Under the pieces are notes generated by a model that ran no database searches, was not told where the DNA came from, and was given only the letters and a program-made list of their open reading frames with translations. The position numbers and the translations under genes were made by a program. A stretch of 64,000 nt of DNA from DATEOR01 sp963841425. Lineage in GTDB: Bacteria > Actinomycetota > Thermoleophilia > Gaiellales > Gaiellaceae. The stretch lies in NCBI GenBank assembly GCA_963841425.1, contig CAWJCL010000002.1, forward strand, positions 186,001-250,000. Reading direction: 5' to 3'. Positions 26,910 through 35,135 of this stretch are shown piece by piece (positions within the stretch are counted from its first letter, which is position 1; each line of letters opens with the position of its first letter).

Positions 26910-28276
26910 GTTCCTGCGACTGCGAAGAGGTGCCACTCGCCCGGGACCCCCGCAAGCACGCGGGCTCCGCGGTCGGCGAAGCGAATCCCCGAGCCGGCGA
27001 CGAGGTCCTTCACAGTGCTCGAGACGAGCACCTCCCCTGGCTCCGCCTGCGCGGCGACCCGGGCACCGGTGTGGACGGCAATGCCGGCGACCTTCCCGTC
27101 GACGAGCTCGCACTCGCCCGTATGGAGCCCGGCCCGGATCTGGATGTCGAGCTCCCGCAGGCCGTCGACGATCGCACACGCGCAGCGGATTGCGCGTGCG
27201 GGGCCGTCGAAGGACGCGAGAAAGCCGTCGCCGGCAGTGTCGAGCTCGCGCCCCCGGAAGCGCAGCAGCTCGCGGCGGACGAGGGCGTGGTGTCGTTCGA
27301 GCAGCTCGCGCCAGCCGCGGTCACCGAGAGCGCTCGCCTTCTCCGACGAGCGGACGATGTCGGTGAAGAGGACCGTCGCGAGCACGCGATCGGGTTCCTG
27401 CTCCTCCCAGCCGCCGGACTCCCAGATCTCCGTCAGGAAGCCCTTGATCTCCGAGATGATCGCGCTCTGGTACTTCGCAAAGGCGAGGTGCCCCGCGCCG
27501 GGGATCTCGACGACCTGCGCCGCGGGAATGCTCGAGGCCATGTAGTCCGCGACCTCGGCGGGAACGAGTCTGTCCTCGGAGCCGCGCAAGATCAGCGTCG
27601 GGACGCGTACCGCAGGCAGGACGTGCCGCACGTCGATCTCCTTGTTCATCCGGTGGAGAGCCTCGATCGCGCCCGGACTCGCGCCGAAGCGGATCATCTC
27701 GAGGAACGCGTCAGTCTCCTCGTCGGTGAACTCACCAAGGGCGCGCACGGACTCGCGTGCCTGCTCGCGCGTGCCGAACGCCTGTAGCGCGCGACTGACG
27801 TCGCGCTCGTACCCCTCGTCGCTGCGACCCCAGGGGTAGTCGTGCGCCCACATGCTGCGAGGAAAGGCGCTCCGCACCACGAGTGCCGCTGTTCGCTCTG
27901 GGTACGTCGCGGCGAACAGGATGCTCATCGCCGCCCCTTCCGACAGACCGTAGAACGCCGCGCGCTGCGAGCCCGCTGCGTCCATGACCGCACGCACGTC
28001 GTCCATGCGCGTCTCGAGCGTCGGTGCGCCGCTGACACGGTCTGACATGCCGGTGCCGCGCTTGTCGAACCGGATCAGGCGCGAGAAGGACGCCAGCTCT
28101 TCCAAGAACGGTGCGAAGCTCGAGATCTTCCACTGAAACTCGAGGTGCGTCACATACCCCGGGACGAAGACGAGATCGAATGGACCGTCGCCGACGACCT
28201 GGTAGGCGATGTTGACGTCGCCGCTTCGCGTATAGCTGGTCTCGGCGTGCACGGCGGTAGTTTCGCGCCGCATCAC
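26906..28276 (-). CDS. Alpha/beta hydrolase fused to a class III nucleotide cyclase
   Basis: 456 residues. Hydrolase half: Ser112 in YGLSEGAAM, Asp235 in RGSEDRLVP, His263 in PGAGHLAFA, a full catalytic triad. Cyclase half (about 296-456): LFTDIVRSSE with metal Asp306, second Asp350 in DTAGDGFLASFDG, and GLHTGECEL. Such fusions are common in actinobacteria and may link hydrolysis or binding of a small ester to cAMP signalling. GTG start at 28276. Together with the MFS-CNBD protein it points to cyclic nucleotide control here. Confidence 0.92.
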   Translation of the reverse strand: MMRRETTAVHAETSYTRSGDVNIAYQVVGDGPFDLVFVPGYVTHLEFQWKISSFAPFLEELASFSRLIRFDKRGTGMSDRVSGAPTLETRMDDVRAVMDAAGSQRAAFYGLSEGAAMSILFAATYPERTAALVVRSAFPRSMWAHDYPWGRSDEGYERDVSRALQAFGTREQARESVRALGEFTDEETDAFLEMIRFGASPGAIEALHRMNKEIDVRHVLPAVRVPTLILRGSEDRLVPAEVADYMASSIPAAQVVEIPGAGHLAFAKYQSAIISEIKGFLTEIWESGGWEEQEPDRVLATVLFTDIVRSSEKASALGDRGWRELLERHHALVRRELLRFRGRELDTAGDGFLASFDGPARAIRCACAIVDGLRELDIQIRAGLHTGECELVDGKVAGIAVHTGARVAAQAEPGEVLVSSTVKDLVAGSGIRFADRGARVLAGVPGEWHLFAVAGT

Positions 28277-28288
28277 CTCGGGCGCGAG

Positions 28289-28459
28289 CTAGGCGAGCCC
28301 GCGGCGGCGCAGCCACTCGTCGAACGCCGCCCACGAGGAGAGGTATGCGCCGATCTGCTTCAGATCCTCGAAGAGCTCTATGCGCACGCTCGCGGCGCAG
28401 GCCGCGCAGAAGCCCAGCGGCTGCGGTGCCTCAGCCTTCCCACAGCGAATGCACTCCAT
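28289..28459 (-). CDS. 56-aa zinc-ribbon-like protein
   Basis: ATG at 28459. CIRCGK and CAAC form two CxxC knuckles at residues 3-6 and 18-21, spaced like a short zinc ribbon; the rest is an amphipathic helix ending WLRRRGLA. It lies 13 bp upstream of the hydrolase-cyclase gene and 48 bp after the exchanger gene, all on the same strand. Possibly an adaptor for one of these; function is unknown. Confidence 0.6.
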   Translation of the reverse strand: MECIRCGKAEAPQPLGFCAACAASVRIELFEDLKQIGAYLSSWAAFDEWLRRRGLA

Positions 28460-28506
28460 CGCGCAACAATCGGCACGATCCCTCGACCCCGCGATAGCTC
28501 GTTCGA

Positions 28507-29559
28507 CTACTCGTAGAACGTCAGCACGGCGAGGATCACGTAGAAGCCGACGAGCGCGAGCCCCTCGAAGGCGACCGCCTCCCCGTCCTGCGTCACCTGC
28601 CAGACCGAGATGGCCATGAGGAAAAGCGCACCGACGTACACGGCCGGCAGGACGAAGGTCAAACGCGTTTCAAAGAAGAGCGAGAGCAGGACGAGGGCCG
28701 GGAAGAGGAAGACGGCGATCTGCGCAACCGAGTTCTTCACGACCGAGATGGCGAGGTCGTTCTGGCCTTTGGCGGCGAGCGAGATGCCGACCACGTTCTC
28801 GACCGCGTTCCCGGCGATCCCGACGATGACGAGCCCGGTGAACTCCTCCGAGATCCCCAGCGACTCGATCGCGGGCGCAAGCGCACCGACGAACCAGTCC
28901 GAGACGAGCGCGGCCGCCACGCCGGAGGCGGCGAGCAGCCCGACCGCGAGCAGGAGCGGAACGCGCGTGCGCGTGACGCGGGCCTCCTCGCGGTCGCGCA
29001 GGTAGAAGAAGACCCAGACGCCGTAGACGGCGAGGAGGACGAGCGCGCCGACGACGGAGATCTCGACCTGATGCTTGCTCGCCCGGTCGCCGACCTGGTC
29101 GGAGACGCCGAGGATCGAGATCATGAAGACGGCGAGCAGGAGCAGCGTCGCCGTGTCGTTGGGGAGGCGCTTTCCGAACTTCATCACCCCGCCGGCCGCG
29201 CGCGAGCCCGCGAGGATCACGAGCCCGAGGACGAGGAGCGCGTTGGCGAAAAGCGATCCGAGGATCGAGTACTGCGCCACGACCAGCTGCCCGGCCGAGA
29301 GCGCGAAGAGAACGACGAAGAGCTCCGGCAGGTTCCCGAGCGTCGACTGCAACACTCCGGTCAGCGCAGGCCCGAACCGCTCCCCGACCGCCTCCGTCGA
29401 GAAGGAGACGACCCACGCGACCCCGGCCAGCGCAAGCGCCCCGACGAGGAAGACCGCCACGTCGGAGCCTCCGCCGTACTCGAGCGCGGCGGTGGTCGCG
29501 ACGACGAGCCCCACGGCCCCGAGCAGCGCTCGCTCGCGTGTTGTCAAGCACGCCAGCAT
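28507..29559 (-). CDS. Ca2+/cation antiporter (CaCA/CAX family)
   Basis: 350 residues with about 11 membrane spans in two inverted halves. The alpha-repeat motifs GNLPELFVVLFAL (about 74-86) and GNAVENVVGISLA (about 250-262) carry the Glu residues that bind cation. Likely Ca2+/H+ exchange at the cytoplasmic membrane. Start codon lies inside the 22-bp palindrome 29556-29577, facing away from the purine operon. Confidence 0.88.
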   Translation of the reverse strand: MLACLTTRERALLGAVGLVVATTAALEYGGGSDVAVFLVGALALAGVAWVVSFSTEAVGERFGPALTGVLQSTLGNLPELFVVLFALSAGQLVVAQYSILGSLFANALLVLGLVILAGSRAAGGVMKFGKRLPNDTATLLLLAVFMISILGVSDQVGDRASKHQVEISVVGALVLLAVYGVWVFFYLRDREEARVTRTRVPLLLAVGLLAASGVAAALVSDWFVGALAPAIESLGISEEFTGLVIVGIAGNAVENVVGISLAAKGQNDLAISVVKNSVAQIAVFLFPALVLLSLFFETRLTFVLPAVYVGALFLMAISVWQVTQDGEAVAFEGLALVGFYVILAVLTFYE

Positions 29560-29577
29560 GAAAGGATCCTTTCATGC
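29556..29577. promoter_or_regulatory. Perfect 22-bp palindrome holding two divergent start codons
   Basis: The sequence reads GCATGAAAGGA and its exact reverse complement. The exchanger ATG (29559-29557) and the deaminase ATG (29574-29576) are symmetric within it, and the same AAAGGA/TCCTTT words serve as Shine-Dalgarno sequence on each strand. It could be a protein operator and, in RNA, a hairpin hiding both site and start. Confidence 0.8.
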
Positions 29578-30905
29578 GGACCCTGTTCTCGAACGCCTAC
29601 GTCGTCACGATGGACGACGCCGGCACCGAGCTCTCCAACGGCTGGATCCTCGTGGACGACGGCTTCGTCGACGCGGTCGGCAAGGACAATCCGCCGCCGG
29701 CCGAGGCGTTCGAGAACCTCGGCGGCGCGCTCGTCACGCCCGGCCTCGTCAACACGCACCACCACCTCTACCAGACCCTCACGCGGGCGAGGGCGCAGCA
29801 GGCCGACCTCTTCAGCTGGCTCCGCGAGCTCTACCCGCTCTGGAGCCGCGTCGACCGCGACGCCGAGTACGCCGCGGCGCGCACGGGCCTCGCGGTGCTC
29901 GCGCTCGGCGGCTGCACGACCGCGTTCGACCACCACTACGTCTTCCCGCGTGGCCAGAAGGGGCTCGTCGAGGCGGAGATCCAGGCGGCGCGTGAGCTCG
30001 GCGTCCGGCTCGTCGCCTCGCGCGGCTCGATGGACGTGGGCGAGTCCGACGGCGGCCTTCCGCCAGACGACCTCGTCGAAGACGGGGACGAAGTGCTCGC
30101 CGACACGGAAGGTCTCTTCGCGCTCCACGAGCCCGGCCCCGGCGCGTGGACGCAGATCGTGGTCGCGCCCTGCTCGCCGTTCTCGGTCTCGAAGCGGCTG
30201 ATGCGGGAGTCGGCCGACCTCGCGAGGCGGCTCGGCCTGCGGCTCCATACTCACCTCGCCGAGACCGTCGAGGAGGAGGAGTACTGCCAGGGCCTCTTCG
30301 GCTGCCGGCCGGTCGAGTACCTCGAGCAGGTGGGCTGGCTCGAGGGCGACGTCTGGTGCGCGCACTGCGTCCACCTCTCAGGAGAGGACATGAGCCGCTT
30401 CGGCTCGGCGGGAACCGGTGTCGCCCACTGCCCGACCTCCAACATGCGCCTCGGCGCGGGCATCGCGCCCGTCGCCGAGATGCGCGAGGCGTCCGTGCCG
30501 CTCGGCCTCGGGGTCGACGGCTCGGCGTCGAACGAGCGCGGCGATCTTCTCCACGAGGTCAAGCAGGCGCTTCTCGTCGCCCGGGCGCGGGGCGGCCCCG
30601 CGGCGATGACGGCCCGCGACGCCCTCCGCATCGGCACGCGCGGCGGCGCGCAGGTGCTCGGGCGCAGCGACATCGGCTCGCTCGAGCCGGGCAAGTGCGC
30701 CGACTTCGCCGTTTGGCGGCTGGACGGCCTCGAGCTCGCGGGGGCCGATGACCCCGTCGCCGGGCTCGTCCTCTCGGCCCCTCACCGGGTCGACCGTCTC
30801 TACGTGGGCGGCCAGGCCGCGGTTCTCGACGGCCACCTCACGCATGCCGAGGAGCACGAGATCGCCGCCGAACACCGCCTCCAGGCGCAAAGATTCCTCC
30901 AGTGA
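29574..30905 (+). CDS. 8-oxoguanine deaminase (amidohydrolase)
   Basis: 443 residues, TrzN/AtzA-type amidohydrolase. Metal and catalytic motifs: NTHHHLYQTLTRA (about 62-74), LHTHLAETVEEEEYC, HCVHLSGEDM, and the Asp in LGLGVDGSASNE. The closest annotated group in memory is 8-oxoguanine deaminase, which makes urate directly from 8-oxoguanine; the operon position ahead of uricase genes agrees. Guanine or cytosine deamination are alternatives. Its TGA overlaps the next GTG. Confidence 0.85.
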   Translation: MRTLFSNAYVVTMDDAGTELSNGWILVDDGFVDAVGKDNPPPAEAFENLGGALVTPGLVNTHHHLYQTLTRARAQQADLFSWLRELYPLWSRVDRDAEYAAARTGLAVLALGGCTTAFDHHYVFPRGQKGLVEAEIQAARELGVRLVASRGSMDVGESDGGLPPDDLVEDGDEVLADTEGLFALHEPGPGAWTQIVVAPCSPFSVSKRLMRESADLARRLGLRLHTHLAETVEEEEYCQGLFGCRPVEYLEQVGWLEGDVWCAHCVHLSGEDMSRFGSAGTGVAHCPTSNMRLGAGIAPVAEMREASVPLGLGVDGSASNERGDLLHEVKQALLVARARGGPAAMTARDALRIGTRGGAQVLGRSDIGSLEPGKCADFAVWRLDGLELAGADDPVAGLVLSAPHRVDRLYVGGQAAVLDGHLTHAEEHEIAAEHRLQAQRFLQ

Positions 30906-31195
30906 GCGCCTCTCTCTCCACCCACGTCCTCGACACAGGCCGCGGCGAGCCCGCGAGCGGCGTCCTCGTCGAGCTCTTCCGGGGCGCCGAGCTCCTGGCC
31001 ACGGGCGTCACCGGCACCGACGGGCGGATCGGCGAGCTCGCCGCCGAGCTCGATCCCGGCTCGTACCGGCTCGTCTTCCATCCGGAAGCCGCCTTCTTCG
31101 CCCGCGTGGAGCTCGAAGTCGCCCTCGCCGACGGCCATTTCCACGTCCCGCTCCTCGTCTCCCCCTACTCGTGCACGACTTACCGCGGCAGCTGA
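30902..31195 (+). CDS. uraH: 5-hydroxyisourate hydrolase (transthyretin-like)
   Basis: 97 residues. Catalytic elements: His8 in LSTHVLD, Arg42, His81 in FHVPLLVSPY, and the C-terminal tetrapeptide YRGS, which defines HIU hydrolases against transthyretin. Converts 5-hydroxyisourate to OHCU. Overlaps the deaminase stop by 4 bp and the next gene by 25 bp, so the three uricolytic steps are coupled. Confidence 0.95.
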   Translation: MSASLSTHVLDTGRGEPASGVLVELFRGAELLATGVTGTDGRIGELAAELDPGSYRLVFHPEAAFFARVELEVALADGHFHVPLLVSPYSCTTYRGS

Positions 31196-31611
31196 GCGAA
31201 GACGAGCTCGCCGAGCTCTTCGAGGGGCACACTCGCTTCGTGGCGCAGCTCGCGCGCCTCGAGGATCCCCTTGGCCAGGCGCGCAAGGTGCTCGCCGACG
31301 CGCCCGAGGACGAGCAGGTCGAGGCGCTGGCGACGCATCCGCGCATCGGCCAGCGCGTGAACATCTCCGAGCAGGCCGCGCGGGAGCAGGGCTCCGACGA
31401 GGATCCCGTGCTCCTCGCCGCGCTCGCGAAGCTGAACAAGACCTACGAGCAGAAGTACGGCTTCCGCTTCGTCGTCTTCGTGGACGGGCGGCCGCGCGCC
31501 GAGATCCTCTCCGTCCTCCGGGAGCGAATGCAGCGCTCCCGCGACGAGGAGCTCGCCGCAGGCCTCGACGACCTCGTCGCGATCGCACTGGACCGATGGC
31601 GAAAGCGGTAG
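31171..31611 (+). CDS. uraD: 2-oxo-4-hydroxy-4-carboxy-5-ureidoimidazoline decarboxylase
   Basis: 146 residues from GTG 31171, a little short at the N-terminus for the family. ALATHPRIGQR holds the catalytic His; LNKTYEQKYGFRFVVFVDGR is the conserved C-terminal helix-strand of UraD proteins. Gives (S)-allantoin. The start lies inside uraH and the end inside the uricase gene (16 bp overlap). Confidence 0.92.
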   Translation: MHDLPRQLSEDELAELFEGHTRFVAQLARLEDPLGQARKVLADAPEDEQVEALATHPRIGQRVNISEQAAREQGSDEDPVLLAALAKLNKTYEQKYGFRFVVFVDGRPRAEILSVLRERMQRSRDEELAAGLDDLVAIALDRWRKR

Positions 31612-32390
31612 CCCACTCCTACGGCAAGGACGCGGTCTCGGTCTACCGGATCGCGGGCGACAGCCTGTTTGCCTGCGAGGTGCGGGTGATCGTGCGCGGC
31701 GAGGCCTTCGAGAGGTCCTACACCGAGGGCGACAACTCGATGGTCGTCGCCACCGACTCGATGAAGAACTTCGTCCACAAGATGGGCCTCGAGTACGAAG
31801 GCGAGACGCTCGAGGGTTTCGTCGAGTTGATCGGCAGCCGGCTGCTCGCGCGCTACGAGCACATGGAGGGCGTACAGGTCTCCGCGAGGCAGGTGCCGTT
31901 CGAGCGCGTGCGCGGCAACGTGATGCGCCGCCGCTACGACGACTACGCGGTCGCGGAGCTCGACCTCGACCGGTCGGGCCTCGTCTCGGCACGCTCCGGC
32001 TGGCACGGCCTCCACCTGATCAAGCTCGCGGGAAGCTCGTTCGCCGGCTTCGTCCGCGACGAGTACACGACGTTGCCTGAGACCCACGACCGTCCGCTCT
32101 TCGTCCACATGAACGTCGGCTGGACGAACGCCGACCCGAGCCGGTGCGCGCCGTGCGAGGAGGTGCGCGACGTCGCCGTCTCGACGTTCTGCGACATCAG
32201 GTCGGCGTCGATCCAGGAGCTCGTCTATCAGATCGGCACGCGCGTGCTGGAGACCTTCGCGGAGATCGCCGCGGTCGACTTCTACGCCGAAAACCGGCTC
32301 TGGGATACCGCTCAGACCGGCGAGGCCGCCACTGTCCACACCGACGCGCGCCCGCCGTTCGGCGTCATCACCCTGACGCTCGAGCGGTGA
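31596..32390 (+). CDS. pucL: Urate oxidase (cofactor-free uricase)
   Basis: 264 residues; a T-fold uricase with EGDNSMVVATDSMKN (the Thr-Asp active-site pair), LIGSRLLARYEHMEGVQV and HVHM-like strands, ending LTLER. Oxidises urate to 5-hydroxyisourate, then passed to UraH and UraD. The bacterial PucL of Bacillus fuses UraD and uricase; here they are separate but overlapping. Confidence 0.94.
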   Translation: MAKAVAHSYGKDAVSVYRIAGDSLFACEVRVIVRGEAFERSYTEGDNSMVVATDSMKNFVHKMGLEYEGETLEGFVELIGSRLLARYEHMEGVQVSARQVPFERVRGNVMRRRYDDYAVAELDLDRSGLVSARSGWHGLHLIKLAGSSFAGFVRDEYTTLPETHDRPLFVHMNVGWTNADPSRCAPCEEVRDVAVSTFCDIRSASIQELVYQIGTRVLETFAEIAAVDFYAENRLWDTAQTGEAATVHTDARPPFGVITLTLER

Positions 32391-33049
32391 TCATCCCGGC
32401 CCGCTTCAACGGACCTCCGGGCTCGGCGAACGGCGGCTACGCCTGCGGTCTCTTCTCGGAGGCGCTCGGCGGCGGCTTCGAGATCACGCTGCTGCGCCCG
32501 CCTCCGCTCGACACGCAGCTCGACATCGCCGGGGACGAGCTCCGCCACGGCGACGTCGTCGTCGCGCGGGCGCGGCGGGCGGCTCACTCTGACGCGGACG
32601 TGCCGGCTCCGGTGGGCCTCGCGGAGGCCGAGGAGGCGTCGAAGCGCTACCCGGGCTACGAGCACCACGCCTATCCGACGTGCTTCACGTGCGGGCCCGA
32701 GCGGGACGACGGTCTCGGCATCTTCGCCGGGCCCGTGGAAGGGCGGGAGGGCGTGGTCGCCGCGCCGTGGACTCCGGCGCCCGACGTCCGCGCCGAGATC
32801 GTCTGGGCGGCGCTCGACTGCCCGTCGGGCTGGGCCGTGGACGACTTCCAGCGCGAGGGCGTCCTCCTCGGGCGCATGGCGGCCTCGATCCATGCGCGGC
32901 CCGAGCCGGGTGAGACCCACGTGGTCGTCGGCTGGCGGGTCGGCGAGGAGGGGCGCAAGCGCTTCGCTGGCTCCGCGCTCTACACCGTGGACGGCGACCT
33001 CGTCGCCCACGCGCGCTCGACCTGGATCGTGTCCGCTCCGGCAACCTAG
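32387..33049 (+). CDS. Hotdog/thioesterase-like protein of the purine operon
   Basis: 220 residues from GTG 32387, overlapping the uricase stop. The opening IIPARFNGPPGSANGGYACGL and the later PTCFTCGPERDDGLGIFAGP and AALDCPSGWAVDD segments resemble a family of actinobacterial proteins with a double hotdog fold; the CFTCGP motif has two Cys that could bind metal. No catalytic assignment. Ends the operon that begins with 8-oxoguanine deaminase. Confidence 0.7.
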   Translation: MIIPARFNGPPGSANGGYACGLFSEALGGGFEITLLRPPPLDTQLDIAGDELRHGDVVVARARRAAHSDADVPAPVGLAEAEEASKRYPGYEHHAYPTCFTCGPERDDGLGIFAGPVEGREGVVAAPWTPAPDVRAEIVWAALDCPSGWAVDDFQREGVLLGRMAASIHARPEPGETHVVVGWRVGEEGRKRFAGSALYTVDGDLVAHARSTWIVSAPAT

Positions 33050-33066
33050 TCCGACCCCCGAACCCG

Positions 33067-33183
33067 AACCAGCCTTGTGTTGCACGTGCACAAAGTTCGA
33101 TGGGCTGCTTTTCCGGCGAATGCGTCCGAGGCGCGAGAGAGGACATGGCCTTTCGTTTGTGACTGAGAAACACAAGGCTGGTT
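33067..33183. repeat. 15-bp inverted repeat pair flanking about 87 bp
   Basis: AACCAGCCTTGTGTT (33067-33081) and its exact reverse complement (33169-33183) bracket a non-coding segment. The outward flanks also share AGTCCGA-like words with the tandem units just to the right. May be ends of a small defunct mobile element or a large hairpin. Confidence 0.6.
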
Positions 33184-33208
33184 CTTGGGCTGCGGTTCGA
33201 GGGTGGCT

Positions 33209-33304
33209 TCGGACTGCGCTGGTGTCGGACTGGGCTGGTTTCGGACTGGGCTGGTTTCGGACTGGGCTGGTTTCGGACTGCGCTGGTGTCGGACTGGGCT
33301 GGAT
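33209..33304 (+). repeat. Six tandem copies of a 16-bp unit
   Basis: Units are TCGGACTGGGCTGGTT with two copies reading TCGGACTGCGCTGGTG (first and fifth) and the last ending GGAT. They fill the gap between the purine operon and cofE, where no coding signal is seen. The unit contains GGCTGGTT, also present in the nearby inverted repeat. No array-like spacers, so not a CRISPR. Confidence 0.9.
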
Positions 33305-33319
33305 CCGACGAAGGCGGCG

Positions 33320-34006
33320 CTACGGAAAGAGATCGCGCTCGGGCGGCATGACGAGCTCGCGGGCCGAGCCGTCCCCGGGCGGGACCGCGTAGCCGCGGAC
33401 GAGCGCGGCCGGGACGCCATTCGCCTTCCCGAGCACGAGCTCGGCGGCACCGGCGAGCTCGTCCGCAACCGCGATGATCGTCGAGGAGAGCTCGTAGCCC
33501 CGTGCGTCGCGCTCACCGCGCAGGTCGAGCAGCGGCCGCATCCCGGCGACGCCGATCGCCACGTCGGTCGTCCCCTGCCGCCACGCCCGCCCGAAGGAAT
33601 CGCTGACGATCACCGCCGGCGCGCGGCCGAAGCGCTGCCCGAGCGCAGCGCGGATCGCGGCGGCGGAAGCGTCCGGGTCGTCGGGGAGCAGAACGATCCA
33701 CCCCTCGCCGGGAGCGTTCGACCTGTCCACGCCTGCGCTGGCGCAGACGAAGCCGTGCTTCGTCTCGGCGATGACGAGGTCGCCGCGCCGCCTCCGCACC
33801 GCCCGCGCTTCGCGCAGGATCGCCGCGACGACGTCGTCCGTCTGCTCGACGCGCCCTTCGGCTTTCGATACCGCCTTCTGCGCGACGACGAGTACGTCCC
33901 CCGCCTCGAGGCCACCCGCCCGCTCGACCGCGTCGCCGAGGAGCGCGCCGATGTCGTCCCCGGGCTGGACCTCCGGGAGCCCGGCGAGTGGAATCACGGA
34001 GACCAC
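33320..34006 (-). CDS. cofE: Coenzyme F420:L-glutamate ligase
   Basis: 228 residues. Conserved CofE/FbiB-N motifs: AQKAVSKAEGR, the GDLVIAETKHGFVCASAGVDRSN block (metal and GTP site), VSDSFGRAWRQGTTDVAIG and the ELSSTIIAVADELA segment. Adds gamma-linked glutamates to F420-0. No fused FMN-binding C-terminal domain, unlike mycobacterial FbiB. GTG start with GGAAGGAT upstream. Confidence 0.95.
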   Translation of the reverse strand: MVSVIPLAGLPEVQPGDDIGALLGDAVERAGGLEAGDVLVVAQKAVSKAEGRVEQTDDVVAAILREARAVRRRRGDLVIAETKHGFVCASAGVDRSNAPGEGWIVLLPDDPDASAAAIRAALGQRFGRAPAVIVSDSFGRAWRQGTTDVAIGVAGMRPLLDLRGERDARGYELSSTIIAVADELAGAAELVLGKANGVPAALVRGYAVPPGDGSARELVMPPERDLFP

Positions 34007-34169
34007 TAGTGATCCTTCCAGTGATGCTGCCCCGCTTCTCGATCGCGAGCACCCAGCGCTGCCAGGACGCAGGAACCCCCGGTAATTGCCATTACCGAGG
34101 TGACCGAGGACGAAGCAGCGCGCCGTGTGATCGCGGGCGAGGAGCAGGCGTGTATCGCTGGGAGGGGCA
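34007..34169. other. Intergenic region with a 7-bp hairpin
   Basis: CGGTAAT-TGCC-ATTACCG (34080-34097) is a perfect stem with a 4-nt loop, lower in GC than the surroundings. It lies between corA and cofE on the minus strand. A short plus-strand frame (from 34100) runs into corA antisense and is not supported. Confidence 0.45.
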
Positions 34170-35135
34170 CTAGAGAAGGCGCTGCCGGCGCAGGTAGTAG
34201 ACGAGGAGCGCGGCCGCGGCCATCGGCAGGGCGAGCCCGAGGAGAAGGAACGCCTGCAGGCTGCCGACGTGGCGGACGAGCCAGCCGAAGTTCTGCCCGA
34301 AGAAGCCTGTGAGCACGATGAGCGGGAGCAGGATCGTGGAAAGCACCGTCAGCCGCTCGACGACCAGGTTCAGGCGGTTCGAGACCGTCGAGAGGTAGAC
34401 GTCCATCGCGCCGGTGAGGAGATCCTTGTAGCTGTCGATCAGGTCGGCGACGCGGATCAGGTGGTCGAAGACGTCGCGGAAGTAGCGCTCGGCCTCGGCG
34501 TCGCTTCCCGGAAGCACGGCGGCTCCGCCGAAGAGCTGGCTCGCGACGTCGCGCTGCGGGCCGACGACGCGCCGCAGCCGGTTCAGCTGCCGCTTCATGC
34601 GCACGATCTCCTGCAGGTGCTCGTCTTTGGGCTCGCGGAAGATCTCGTCCTCGACGCCGTCGATGCGCTCGTCGTAGTCCTCGAGCGCCGGGAAGAAGCT
34701 GTCCGAGAGTGTGTCGATCAGGCGGTAGAGGACGGCGATCGGCCGCTCCAGCCGGCCCGGCTTGCGCGTGTAGCGCTCGCGGAGGTCCACGCAGGCCGGC
34801 GCGTGCTCGCGCCGCACGGTGACGAGGTAGCTCTCCGAGTAGAAGATGTGCACCTCGACAAGGCGGTCGGCGGCGGGCGGCGGCGCGGCCCCGTAGACGA
34901 CGAGGAACACGTAGTCGTCGTACTCCTCGAGCTTCGGACGCTGGCCGAACTGCGCCGAGTCCTCGAGCGCGAGCGGGTGGAACCGGAAGACGTCGCGGAG
35001 AAGCGCGAGGTCGTCCGGTCCGGCGCTCTCCAGGTCGAGCCAGAAGAACTCGCCGCTCTGGAGGCGCGACTCGACCGCAGCCCGGTCGACCTCCCCATGC
35101 TTCTCGGCTTCGTGGTCGAGGAGCGTCGCCGTCAC
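34170..35135 (-). CDS. corA: CorA-family divalent cation transporter
   Basis: 321 residues from GTG 35135. Cytosolic funnel with LDLESAGPDDLALLRDVFRFHPLALED, coiled-coil ISSYKDLL-like helix (LIDSYKDLLTGAMDVYLSTVSNRLN) and two C-terminal membrane spans. The selectivity loop reads GFFGQNFGW, i.e. G-Q-N where the family has G-M-N. GTGA overlap with npdG places it in the F420 unit, which is unusual. Confidence 0.9.
   Translation of the reverse strand: MTATLLDHEAEKHGEVDRAAVESRLQSGEFFWLDLESAGPDDLALLRDVFRFHPLALEDSAQFGQRPKLEEYDDYVFLVVYGAAPPPAADRLVEVHIFYSESYLVTVRREHAPACVDLRERYTRKPGRLERPIAVLYRLIDTLSDSFFPALEDYDERIDGVEDEIFREPKDEHLQEIVRMKRQLNRLRRVVGPQRDVASQLFGGAAVLPGSDAEAERYFRDVFDHLIRVADLIDSYKDLLTGAMDVYLSTVSNRLNLVVERLTVLSTILLPLIVLTGFFGQNFGWLVRHVGSLQAFLLLGLALPMAAAALLVYYLRRQRLL

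Noticed and set aside
33209..33304. CRISPR array
   Set aside because: Units are 16 bp and directly abutting, without unique spacers; no cas genes in the window.
34100..34312. Plus-strand 70-aa frame starting MTEDEAARRV
   Set aside because: After about 25 residues it is antisense to corA and becomes Arg/Gly-rich; no ribosome-binding support beyond the first bases.
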